Positions 23,601-33,374 of a stretch of DNA of 64,000 nucleotides are shown here, piece by piece. How positions within the stretch are numbered: the first letter of the stretch is position 1; every line of letters begins with the position of its first letter. The stretch spans positions 1,798,001-1,862,000 of the forward strand of contig JAHQRK010000014.1 of assembly GCA_019828595.1 (NCBI GenBank), in the 5' to 3' direction. This DNA comes from Aphanomyces cochlioides (taxonomy: Eukaryota > Oomycota > Saprolegniomycetes > Saprolegniales > Verrucalvaceae). A program made the translations under genes and the position numbers. The notes under the pieces are model-generated. The model worked only from the letters and a program-made list of their open reading frames with translations. It had not been told where the DNA came from and searched no databases.

Positions 23601-23722
23601 GCCCGCTTGGCCGACGTCGCGTATTCTGGGAGCTTGTCAGGGTCCTGGTAGAGCGAAATGGCTTTGGCGGCAAAGTCAGGGTCCTCGTACATCGGAGGCA
23701 CTTCACCACACTCGCTAAGCAT
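20678..23722 (-). CDS. Calpain-like protein with catalytic Cys replaced by Thr
   Basis: Large multi-exon protein of the calpain (C2 peptidase) family. From the ATG at 23722 the N-terminus reads MLSECGEVPPMYEDPDF; the open frame extends to 23878 but upstream sequence looks non-coding. The protease core is visible as LNDTWLLGVFAALALHPDN, DTRLPYSQQL, PLLMKAYAKFHG, the histidine region GILKNHLYIIQYV and the asparagine region VKLKNVWQKGLWKGDWS. The active-site position, normally LGDCW, is LNDTW, so the nucleophile is missing while His and Asn remain. The 45-nt intron at 23452-23496 ends just before this motif, and splicing it gives GTGLNDTW. C2-like (calpain domain III) repeats follow, including FLVAVTADCEFTLQ at the end. 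Many short introns separate the exons; I did not place all of them. A non-proteolytic, scaffold-like role is inferred. Confidence 0.8.
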
Positions 23723-23879
23723 GGCGATCACATTCCGTTCGAGCGTAATTCCCGCGCCTTCGAACTGCATCCTCACGATATGTTTCACGACTTTCCACCT
23801 CGTAACCGACAGGTTGTAACCGATTTCAGCCGTTACAAAAGTGCCACATTTGGTTTTAGCTGTTTTCTCGACATTCAAA

Positions 23880-25480
23880 GAAAATGACGGCCGCGTATTA
23901 AAACTATTAGCTCTACATACAAAATACTACAGCAAGACGACAAGCATGTCCATGCAGATCTACAACTGCCCACGTGCCATTTTGAAATTTTTAGGGAGTG
24001 AATGCTCAGGCTAATGGCAGTTGAATGAAAAGTAACGTTAGACTTGTATTCCAGCAGTTGCTTATACCAGCAAGTTTGAAAGCGTAGACAGTGCAGCGCA
24101 AGCGGAGTTGCGAGGGCTCCAAGGGTTTGAGGGGATGACCATGGGAATGCAGCAACTTGAGGCGCATACAGTACTCCTGTGGCCCAAATGACCAAGGCAA
24201 ATGCGCGACTGATGTTGAGCCGTTAGAGGTTTTGCTCAAGTATGGATAAAAGCCCTCTCCAAGAGCACTTTGATGCCCCTCGCAGGTTGTTCTCATTGAG
24301 ATTTCAGCCTGCAATCAGCGACGACTTGGACAAAGTTGGACTTGGCTCGTCATTTTCTTCATGTTTACCATAATTAATACCTTCTATAATAGATAATTTC
24401 TGTCGTATTCATTATTGGAGTTTATTTTTTGCAAGTTTGCTCATGAAGCTTGAACCCGGCTTACTTTTGAAGCCATAGCAGTCATGACCTCAGTCGACAT
24501 TTGACCAGAAAAGCGGTGTTGACAGCAATACTATCTCGAGTTTCCAATTGGTATTGAGAACGATATCCACTTCCAGGGGCTCTGTTTCTCAATGACAACT
24601 CAGTGTCTACGGTGATTATTCACATCGTGAAGTCGCCGAACGCTAAACCCACCCTTTCAACGGCATCAGTGAGCTGAAAACTCGTGCAAAGAAGGCACTC
24701 CAATTGTGCATTTGAAGCGAGCTCGATTGAATGCCTTGTGTCACTGAAACACTGTCAAAATTAATACATTACTGTAACTCTGTCAGGACTGTTCAAGACT
24801 ATGATGTCATTAATCTTGGAACGACTTGGATCTGAGTGTGCTCGTCAATCAGAGCATCAATGATTCACAACGTTGAACCTCTCTCCTCCGCCCACTCCAG
24901 CCCGCGCACGAGAAGTTGCCTTTGAAAGTTCGCCTCGATGTCGCCGGCCGTGAAAAAATCATCGCCACCCCGTCATCCTCTCGTCCTCTCTTTGTCATTG
25001 AAACGTCGATCAGCCACGCCTCCAACTATTCGAGTTCTACTGCATCCATCATGGCCACGCCGAATACTCCCCAAGTTGCAACTCGACGGTAATTGTCGCC
25101 CCCAGACAATTTGACCACACGCCCGACATGATCTTCTTTTGTGTTTGCAGTTTGGCTGTAGAATCTTTGCAAAAACAGGCCCGTCCATCCTTGGAAGCGC
25201 GGCATAAAAGGCAGAAGTCGTATCAGTCCAGTGTCGATCTGAGCATTTCGTAACATTTGTTCTGTCTGTCGGCCTCTTGTGTTCAAGAAGGACAAAACAA
25301 AGGTGATATTTACAAAATGTAAATCTAAAAAATATACACTTGAGAAAATAAAAATAAAACAAATCCATAATGAAAACAATAATTGGGCTATTTTTGTAAA
25401 TAATTTGTGATTTATTTCCCACAATGACGAAAAAGCGTTCCCAGTTTGAAGTTGGGAATCTCAGATCCGTTCTCGTGGGT
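23880..25480. other. Intergenic, no gene recognised
   Basis: Several open frames on the minus strand overlap one another and show no domain. A plus-strand frame from ATG 24940 is basic and proline-rich but ends after about 60 codons without a visible donor site, so it is not called. 25310-25420 is very A/T-rich. Confidence 0.4.
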
Positions 25481-25555
25481 GCACAATGCAGCGGATGGCG
25501 GACAATCTGAATAACGAGTTGCTTCACATACATCGAGGGCACAACATACAAGGAA

Positions 25556-26299
25556 CTACTGGTGGAACACTGGTTGGGGAGGATATTGGCCAAAGGACCG
25601 GCCGTACGACGCGGACTCTTCGTAATATTCGTGGTAACGTCCGTCGAATTCGGGGCCAGTGGTCATGTGGTGGGGCACGACGTGCGATTGTCGTGGTGTG
25701 AGAGGCTTGTGGTCGTAGTGGACCGACACGTTTGAGTCAACATACGGTGATGTTGAATAAGAAGTCGGCGATGGGTACGAAGGCGCAGGGTAGCTGGGTT
25801 CGCGGGCGTATTGGAGTCGGAAGGGTGCATCGTCCTTGCGGAGGTTTGTGGAGGGCAAAGTTGGCGACGAACTTCGTCCGACCGACGGGAATTTGCTGTA
25901 TCGGTCGTCGTACAAGCTTGTCGAATGTGGTGGTTGATCGTAGAAATCATTGCGCAAGCTACCATGGGTGTAGCTTTGGTTGTACATGGCATCGTGGGAT
26001 TCCCACACGGGTTTGTACTTGAGATCGGCATTGAGTTGCGGCATGCGATTTTCTTCTTCTTTCCAAAGATGCAAGTCACCATGAATCGGCGGCATTGCTT
26101 TCGCATGATGCTGCATCGCCTTCTTCGATTCGAGCAATCGGAGCTTTTCCGTGCGTCGTTTCGCGTCGAGTTTCTTCTGATGCGCACATGCCTTCGTCCG
26201 GTGGTATTCACACAGCGTGTGCATCGTGCCGTTCTTCTTGGTCGCGCGCGGAAGCTTGCATTTGCCGTGGCTGTATCGACAAGTCTGCAGTTCCGTCAT
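25556..26299 (-). CDS. Small Cys/His domain protein, copy 3
   Basis: Third paralogue of the C-x6-C-x15-C-x2-H family. From ATG 26299 the protein has 247 residues and begins MTELQTCRYSHGKCKLPRA, so the Cys/His block sits at the very N-terminus, followed by KKNGTMHTLCEYHRTKA and a basic helix (QKKLDAKRRTEKLRLLESKK). The rest is a long disordered region rich in Ser, Pro, Tyr and His, ending FGQYPPQPVFHQ. The frame is open upstream to an ATG at 26377, but a strong Inr/FPR promoter (TCATTTTCGAATTTGAC) at about 26317-26335 lies between, which favours 26299. The order of block, basic helix and variable tail is the same in all three copies. Function unknown. Confidence 0.75.
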   Translation of the reverse strand: MTELQTCRYSHGKCKLPRATKKNGTMHTLCEYHRTKACAHQKKLDAKRRTEKLRLLESKKAMQHHAKAMPPIHGDLHLWKEEENRMPQLNADLKYKPVWESHDAMYNQSYTHGSLRNDFYDQPPHSTSLYDDRYSKFPSVGRSSSPTLPSTNLRKDDAPFRLQYAREPSYPAPSYPSPTSYSTSPYVDSNVSVHYDHKPLTPRQSHVVPHHMTTGPEFDGRYHEYYEESASYGRSFGQYPPQPVFHQ

Positions 26300-26316
26300 G
26301 GAAAGTTTCGCGACGA

Positions 26317-26336
26317 AAGTCAAATTCGAAAATGAC
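26317..26336 (-). promoter_or_regulatory. Inr/FPR core promoter of the 25.6-kb gene
   Basis: Minus-strand TCATTTTCGAATTTGAC matches the oomycete initiator followed by the flanking promoter motif, about 20-35 nt upstream of ATG 26299. It decides the start codon chosen for that gene. Confidence 0.6.
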
Positions 26337-26532
26337 GGCCGCTCGCCATCTGAGTGGAGAGATACTCTCCGAGCCAATCAAATGGCTCGACTTTGCAGAT
26401 TTTCGCTCTGATTAATTGGAGGTTCAACCATACTTTAGCATCCTCCACTGCAAACTCAGTAAATTCCTTACCATCCACCCAAATATCCTAATTTGAATCC
26501 TAATTAGACCAGTTTTAGCTCCATATTGACGG

Positions 26533-26976
26533 ATGTTCAGTTTTGACAAGGAAAGAGCGACTGCTTCGAATTACTTCAAGCTCTTTGAAGACTGGTTCCA
26601 TTCAAAAGCACGACAAGAACGGTGGCGGAAGTGGACCTGTGCTGAAAAAACGACCACGCAGACGTCAAACCCGGCGCTATCTCGCGAGATAGTGAATATG
26701 AATGAAGATAGAGAGAGAGGATACAGAATCGATTTGATTCATCCTTCTCAGAACGTTGTTATATGTCTGAGGGAATCGGATTCTCAAATTCTCGATCAAG
26801 AAACCGACTGTTTCAGTCTTGGGAGGGATTTGTCACGGCGACCGAGTTTAGGATACCATGATGAATCAATACAGGACCGGGAAATGTGGAAAATGGTGAG
26901 ATGTCAACCGTCCATCAGGTGTATTCTATCCCGTCTTGAATACAGTATCCGAAGAGAGTCTGAACGACAATTCTGA
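26533..26976 (+). CDS. Hypothetical protein, 147 residues
   Basis: An open frame from a true ATG encoding a charged protein (MFSFDKERATASNYFKLF at the start, RLEYSIRRESERQF at the end). No domain, signal peptide or membrane segment is recognised, and there is no clear core promoter. It lies downstream of and divergent from the Cys/His gene. It could be real, a gene remnant or chance; base composition gives no strong support. Confidence 0.3.
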   Translation: MFSFDKERATASNYFKLFEDWFHSKARQERWRKWTCAEKTTTQTSNPALSREIVNMNEDRERGYRIDLIHPSQNVVICLRESDSQILDQETDCFSLGRDLSRRPSLGYHDESIQDREMWKMVRCQPSIRCILSRLEYSIRRESERQF

Positions 26977-26989
26977 TGCCACGGGGGGT

Positions 26990-29360
26990 GGATTCGTCAT
27001 GGAGAGTACAAGCTGGTGAAAGATTGAAGCATAAGGACGGCCGCGCTGCGCATTGATATCAGGCAGACGATAGCGTAGCTAGCCAAGAAGTCGATTGAAA
27101 TCGTCAAATTGGAGAAGAACATGGCGATCGAGCGATGGACAATCGCGATGCTTTGACCAAATGGGCTCTGCTCGGAACCATCTGCTCGATGTGTAAAATT
27201 GGGTCGTCTTCCTCTCGATCAGATCCACTTGATGTATGTTATTGTTCTTTTTCGCGATGGAAAGCTGCCGAGTTGGACGATTCGTATACAATAGCTTGGA
27301 AAATCAGAGCCGATTTAGTTCTTTTTTTGCCTCAGACTTCTCGACGTGCGACCTTGAAAAGTGACGAAACGACTTGAGCTGTTTTCTGGACAAAGTCGCT
27401 CGAGATCGTCGTGAATAACCGACTTCTCAGAGAACACGTGATCAAGGTTTGGGTCATGGCGAGGCCGTGGTCGTTGCGCATTGAGAGAGAGCTGTGATTG
27501 AAAACTTCCACGCTGTTCCAATGAGTCTGTCTTTACTATTTTCACCCCACGAGAGCGGTATAGATTGACAAGAAAGACGTGGAAAATTGCAAGAAGGGTT
27601 TTCTCGGCGCAGATGGATAGCACGTTAGCAAGCAGATGGGGTTGTCAATCGACGGCCACGCCAATGGCCAGCAGTTTACGTACTTCAATCTGTCCAGTGG
27701 ACACAAAATTTTGATTCATGCTCCCAACTCTCACAACACCTGACAGAACCCTTGAGTCACACCAGCGTTGTATCATGTGTGAGAGATCTCACAAGAACTC
27801 GGAGAGTATGATGAGGGACACACACTGCTGGGCGTCTTGCTCTCCCAAGTTCATCATATTCGAACTGCCTTGTGCTTACGCCGCGCTGGCGAAGTGTCCT
27901 CTCGTTGGCATCTAACGTTAGCTCAGTGGAAGCATGGCTGTTCCCCCTCTTCCCCGTACTTTACAGTACACCCCTTTATGAATAGAAGTATTTACGCGCT
28001 TGTTCAGCATCTTAAAGAGTGCTGTTTTGATCGATTTTGATGGCAACGTGGAAGAAACAAAGCAATATCGACGTATATCCGCGCATCCATGCTGAGATTG
28101 CTTTGGACTCGATTCTTAATCCGATGTTACATAATATGACAACATCGGCGCCTCGTTGGCTGTGCAGACTGCCATTTCGACACGTGATATCCTATTGCAA
28201 CAAGAGTGACATATTATGTCACTCTTGTTGCAATAGGATATCGTGGAAGAAAGTGAGATCCCACGAGTGGAGGATGTTGCATGTAGATGGGAGCGTTGCC
28301 CCTTGCTCGTCTTCATGAACAGCTCAGTGTTCCATATTAGTGAGAACGACTCCCGTCAGGTTTGCCATAGAAAATCGACAATATTGCAGTAGTAAACTGG
28401 AGCGTCCATGTGATCTTCGGCAGAATTGCTCCAGTTCAATGGCGCAACAGGTTACTCGTGCAAATTGTTGACATGTGCCCATCTTGTGGTCGCCCGAATG
28501 GACAATTGTATTCTTCCGTGGCTTGGTCACAGCTCGTAAGTGAATGGATTGAGCAAACAATATGGTTCAAGACGTTCGTGCAGGCCGTCAAACGTATACA
28601 CACTGCAAACCCATTCATTCGAGTGCAGCTATAGATTGTGGTGGATTTTCACGATTGGCATGATTACGAATTAATTAATGATAATGAGAGGTTTTCGCAA
28701 AACCCAACGCAAAACGGATAACGCGATGCTTATGCGGATATTGACATGTCCACTTTCAGATTCGCACACACAGACTTCCTGGCATGGACATCTTGCGGTC
28801 TCGCTTCTTCCTCGTTTCCAAATGAACAAACCCATATGATTCGGGTGTCCGGGTCTTCGGAAGAATGGAACAGCAAGCTTGCATCCGTCTTGGCCTTTTA
28901 TGTCCGCCTAGACGTCTTGTTGCCCATGACCAAAGCAAAGTCGGTAAGCGAGCTTTATCCAGTGAAAACACCTAAATGAGTTATCCAGACGCTACATCGT
29001 TAGAAAGATGAAACCTTTGGCTCGTGCACATGGAGGGAGCCAACGAAACAGCAGCACTAGCCATATAACGCTGCGTCAATCACGACAAAACTACAAGACA
29101 CATGTATCAAATACAATGGCATTGCAAACCGCGTGCACAAGCGCATTACCCGTAGGATCTAAATGCCTCCCTTCGTTCTAGACTTATTAGCCACGAACAT
29201 ATATGTGGAGGTGGCAAGACTTTCATGGTCGATTGATTCTCTCCAACAAAGGTACAAATCTAGATTTTCTTTTTTAATGCTCCATATAGAGTGACGTAGC
29301 TAAGATTGTTCAGTCGCCGCTGGTCCAATGCATTTCCCGAGGCAACTCCATAAGCTGCTT
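26990..29360. other. Non-coding stretch with a long palindrome
   Basis: No gene is recognised in 2.4 kb. Open frames are short, overlapping and without domains. The notable content is the 57-nt perfect palindrome at 28186-28242 and a smaller stem (CCGATGTT...AACATCGG) at about 28122-28149. Confidence 0.5.
28186..28242. repeat. Perfect 57-nt palindrome (28-bp arms, 1-nt centre)
   Basis: The left arm starts GATATCCTATTGCAACAAGA and ends in GACATA; the right arm is its exact complement, ending TTGCAATAGGATATC, with a single T between. The match stops abruptly at both outer ends. It can form a 28-bp hairpin or cruciform. There is no poly-T or gene end next to it, so a terminator role is not supported. 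Confidence 0.9.
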
Positions 29361-29367
29361 CCAGTAC

Positions 29368-31650
29368 TTATGGTAAACACGTTAGAAATAGTTCGTTTCG
29401 CTCGGACTCAATCATTTTAGCAATATTGTTCGTCGTCTTACCAGAAGTTTGAATGAAATGGCCAATAACTTTCCTGGCCTTTGATAGATTTGCTTTATCA
29501 TTGGCGTCTCTTAAATCCCAAGTAGACAAGTGTCGCAATAATCCAATACTTCGATCAGCCAAGCCACCCCACCATATATTCCAGAGATCGCTCAGTTTCC
29601 ACTTGGGAAAACGAAAGCTTGCCGGAACGGGATGGAGTTTGCTGTCCCAAATCCAACCTTCACGGCCATTTGATTTGGGTGGTGGGGGTATATAAGAGGA
29701 AACATTCGACCTATTTGACACACTCATAGTGGGCATAGAAGCAAAATATCCAGCCTTTCGAATTTCGCCCACAATGCATTGCCGCATTTTGTCCATTTCG
29801 TCCAGAAGAAAACTCTCTGGAATTGGTGGGTTTTGCATGATCTTTTCGGGAATGCATTTGATTTGTTCACAGACGATGTCAACCTTCCGAGCCACGCTTT
29901 TTAAGCTTTCTTCGACGGTGTGGAGTTTATGAGCAAATACAACGGTTGGTGGGATTCCTGTCGCTCACAAACCACTCGACTCACAAATCAAAAACTCTGG
30001 GCAAACTTGAGGGCACAGGACAATAAGTATGCTTGAAGTCCACACAGGGGACAAAAACAGGGGATGCGACTCATCGAGATTCTTCGTGAGCCACTTGGAA
30101 TGATACGCTAGAGAAGCTAGCAAAAATGGAAGTACGGGACGAAAGGAAGCAGGGTAGAAACTACTGTAGCCGGGCAGAATTTGCTACCATTCTTGACTGC
30201 TGAGGACAGAGCCTGTGAAATGGGGTGGTAGGACCGAGAAAGAGAAGTCGTTGATATCGAAACCTGCACACATAGAAATTTAATTACAAATCATGAAGTT
30301 AACGAATACAGACCTGCTGCTGCTCGCCCTACAAATCGATCTCCACCAGAGCCTGCAAAAATATACCTTCCCTGCACAGGTCCAAGACTCCAACCAGCTC
30401 TGAGCCATACAGCAACTGCTTGGGGGCCACCCGGGTTTGTCGACAAGTCACTTGCCGCCCCTTTGCGACACGAATGTGTCCCCAGATCGCTTATTCGCAT
30501 GCTCATCGCGACAATGTCTTCCCAAAATGCTGAACATGTTGAGAGCAACCACTGTGAGAACCTGTCTTGTGCACTTGGTCCAAAGACAAGTGTCGACGAC
30601 AGCTCGGCTTGGTGACCACGGGTGAAAACAAGAATCGCTAAGATACATGGCATTTATGACGTTAACTTAAAGAATCATTTACCTCAGAATAGGGCACATT
30701 TCTGGCTCACTAGGATTTGCATAGACATGCTTTGGCACACAATCGTCTCCCTCTTGATCGTTTTTGCTGCGATAAAATTTAATAACCATGGCATCATCTA
30801 TAACTCTAGTGAGAAAATGGCACGGCGAATGCCAACCGCTCCACGAAATGTGCTCAAAACGAATAGAAGCAGAAGACACTGCTCTTGCCATCAGATTCCA
30901 CGACAAAAGGAGAAAAGTGTGCGCTATAGCTGAAAGATTGTTTCTGGAAACACCGAAACATGCTTTGCGGTCCAGAAATCGATAGCCTACCAAATATAAA
31001 CTGTATGTCCACCAAATCGAAGTCAAAATCGCACCTTCTTTTGACAGAGCTACATTTCCCTCGCGCACGGACATTTTGCCGTCCTCTTTGAATTTTGCGA
31101 CTTGTCGCTTATATCCACTGGCAAAATCTACATTAATTAATATGATAACTCAACTTTGACATCTACCTTTCATCATGTCGTCTAAATCCTCATCCATTTT
31201 GCATTTTGCTTCTATGTAAATGCATTTGATTGCGCTTTTGATCCCATCAATGGTCGAGAATGAGTTGGGCTGCTCGGGCAGGAGTACGGAGCCATTTGGA
31301 TCACGTTTTACACTTGAGTAAGCCAAAAACTGCTTGCATACATCGACAGGTAGTGGTAAAAGAATGTTGCCAGATTTCACGCATCTGGGATAGTTTGTTC
31401 CGATCCCAGAAGCAAGCCTACGTTTAATGGCTTCATTCTGAGCCCTAGACGAAGAATGAATTCTCTGCATGAGAACCGAATCTCCTCGCTCACTGTCTTC
31501 TTGCACGTCTTTGGCTTTACGCTTCAATGGTCCCATAGGGCGTCGTTTTCTTTCAATCAGGGAAACGACAAAATCTGTCCGGATACAGCTTTGCGTTGAA
31601 TTTGCGCAAAACGCCTGTATCATAAATGCAGGTGATATTGCATACAAACT
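29368..31650 (-). mobile_element. Crypton-like element, copy 2 (recombinase plus C-terminal DNA-binding domain)
   Basis: A second Crypton-type tyrosine recombinase, read leftwards in four pieces. 31647-31150 is the N-terminal SAM-like part. 31074-30679 holds the first catalytic Arg (LLLSWNLMARAVSS) and the KNDQEGD...HVYANPSEPEMCPI stretch. 30653-30291 holds HSCRKGAAS, RAGWSLG and the likely nucleophile Tyr in QGRYIF. 29960-29368 is a helical and GCR1_C-like DNA-binding domain (FRFPKWKLSDLWNIWWGG, LSKARKVIGHFI). Clear intron-like gaps separate them, for example GTAAAT...CTTAG at about 30658-30700, but that splice does not keep the best frame, so at least one break is likely. Domain order and size fit a full-length element. 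Unlike copy 1, all four parts are present. Confidence 0.75.
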
Positions 31651-32200
31651 CTAATATATATCGATATCTTTGGACTCGTTTTGCGCAAGAAATATTTGCT
31701 TTGCGCTTTGGATTTTTCGCTCGCGTAAACCACAACTATTTTATGATTATTCGCGTCTATTGCTCTTTAACCCATTACAATAATCATATGAATCGCATCT
31801 CCCACGAAAGCACGTGACGACCGACCAAACAGTCGACGGGATGTCGAGCAAACGAAGAGAACAGCGTGGCTGTCGCACTAGTTTGGGGGAAGAGTCAACA
31901 ACAGGGACTTGGAGTTTGCAATGGCGATTTAGATGACTACGGTTGCAGAAGTCAATGATAGCCACCCCCTTTGATTTGAAAATTAAGGCATATAGCCCAC
32001 CGCGTTGATGAAGCCTCACATGTCCTGTGCAAACTGAGATTATAAGAACACTCGAGACTTAACATTGTCATTTCTCGATTCATTCTGGAGATTACTCCAG
32101 GTGACTGCAGTTATGCCTCATCTCCCATGTTGTTACTGCAGTTTTGCACGTTTGGCAAAACTAGTGCCATGACAGGAAGGAGAAGTGGGCCGAGGATAAT

Positions 32201-32667
32201 CTAGAGGTAAGAACCGACAGCAACCCAGATAATACGTCCACTTCTGTTTGAGCTCTGGATATTCCGCCTGTAGTGCTGCTGCGATTGCTCAACTAATTGC
32301 ACAACCACAATTGGCTCTGAAGGATCTTCCTTGGTCCAATTGACGTCCGAGTAGACAATTTCCTTCACGGGTTGAGTGAGGACGGGGACAGGAATCACAA
32401 ATATAGGCGAGAATCCGCTATAGAGCTAGAATGTCGCTGCACTCGACCTTGACGGCTTGCTTGAATTCTAGGCGACTTTCGAGCATGTTGCATTAGACTC
32501 GTCACGTGGGAGAGTTGAGTCTGGGTTCGTTGGGAACGTTCTTCCCTTGTTGAAGCGAGGAAATTCTTCTTCGATAAGTCAATCGCCGAGTTTTTCTTGC
32601 CGATCATGCTCACACCCAGCCGCTGACGGACCAACCGATCCTTCAAGCATTGCTTGTTCGCGCGCAA
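32201..32667 (-). pseudogene. Inverted, broken copy of the UBE3C-like gene 5' end
   Basis: This is a partial duplicate of exon 1 of the HECT ligase gene at 33.4 kb, in the opposite orientation. Piece one (32667-32395) reads SMIGKKNSAIDLSKKNFLAS and TREERSQRTQTQLSHVTSL, against [20 protein letters not shown] in the intact gene. Piece two (32398-32201) reads IPVPVLTQPVKEIVYSD and [10 protein letters not shown]. The frame breaks between them and the copy ends before the first intron, so it covers only about 150 codons. It lacks the HECT domain and is surely non-functional as a ligase. The two copies are head to head, about 700 bp apart. Confidence 0.85.
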
Positions 32668-33374
32668 AATGATTATTTGACTCTTTTCCGGATAAGTTGG
32701 ACAGAGTGTGTCGTTGGTTCGAAAGTGAAATGGCAGCAGTAATCTGAATCAGATTAGTATACTCCTGAGTATTTTTCGACTATTCTCCACTTTACTGATA
32801 ACATATCAATTTTGCGCATGGTGTGCGCAAGGAGTCAACCGTGAAGGATGCGTTTCTTTCTAGTCGATAAATGGGCTCGCGGCTGTTCATTAAACGATCA
32901 AATATTTCTTGATCTTGTGAGTGTGTGCGGTTCGTTAGACATAGCTCCTCCTCCTTCCCCGTTTTCAACACATTCATGCTTCAATGCTTGTTAGTAGGAG
33001 GCTATTAGTCAGCATCTGTATTCAACACTGTGGAAGTCTTCCAGGCCATTTAAGATGATTCAGAGACAAGCAAATAGCTCAAGCAATCAAATATTGAATT
33101 TTAGTCGACCTTAAGATTTGGTTCCCTCAACTTGGAATGCTTAATTTACAATTCTATCGAATGAAGGCTAGCAAACGAGTCGATCCTTTTATTCCTTTAG
33201 ACTGCTTGATCTTATCCCATAAGCTTTTAGCCTTTTCAATCGTTTTGTGCACGAGATTAACGTCACTGTTTGTGGTAATTTTTTGCGTGTCTTCTGGAAA
33301 ATGTCCGGAATGTTGATCGTATCCGGATACGAAAGTACGACCGCAACAAAAGAATTCTTCTCCACGGACGCACC

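Noticed and set aside
25663..26211. 182-codon minus frame inside the third Cys/His gene
   Set aside because: It has biased His/Arg/Thr composition from reading the repetitive tail in the wrong frame, and it overlaps a gene with a recognised block.
27895..27945. tRNA-like string TAGCTCAGTGG near 27920
   Set aside because: It resembles a D-arm, but no acceptor stem or T-arm could be paired around it.
28186..28242. Palindrome as a transcription terminator
   Set aside because: No gene ends beside it, there is no T-run, and oomycete nuclear genes do not use hairpin terminators.
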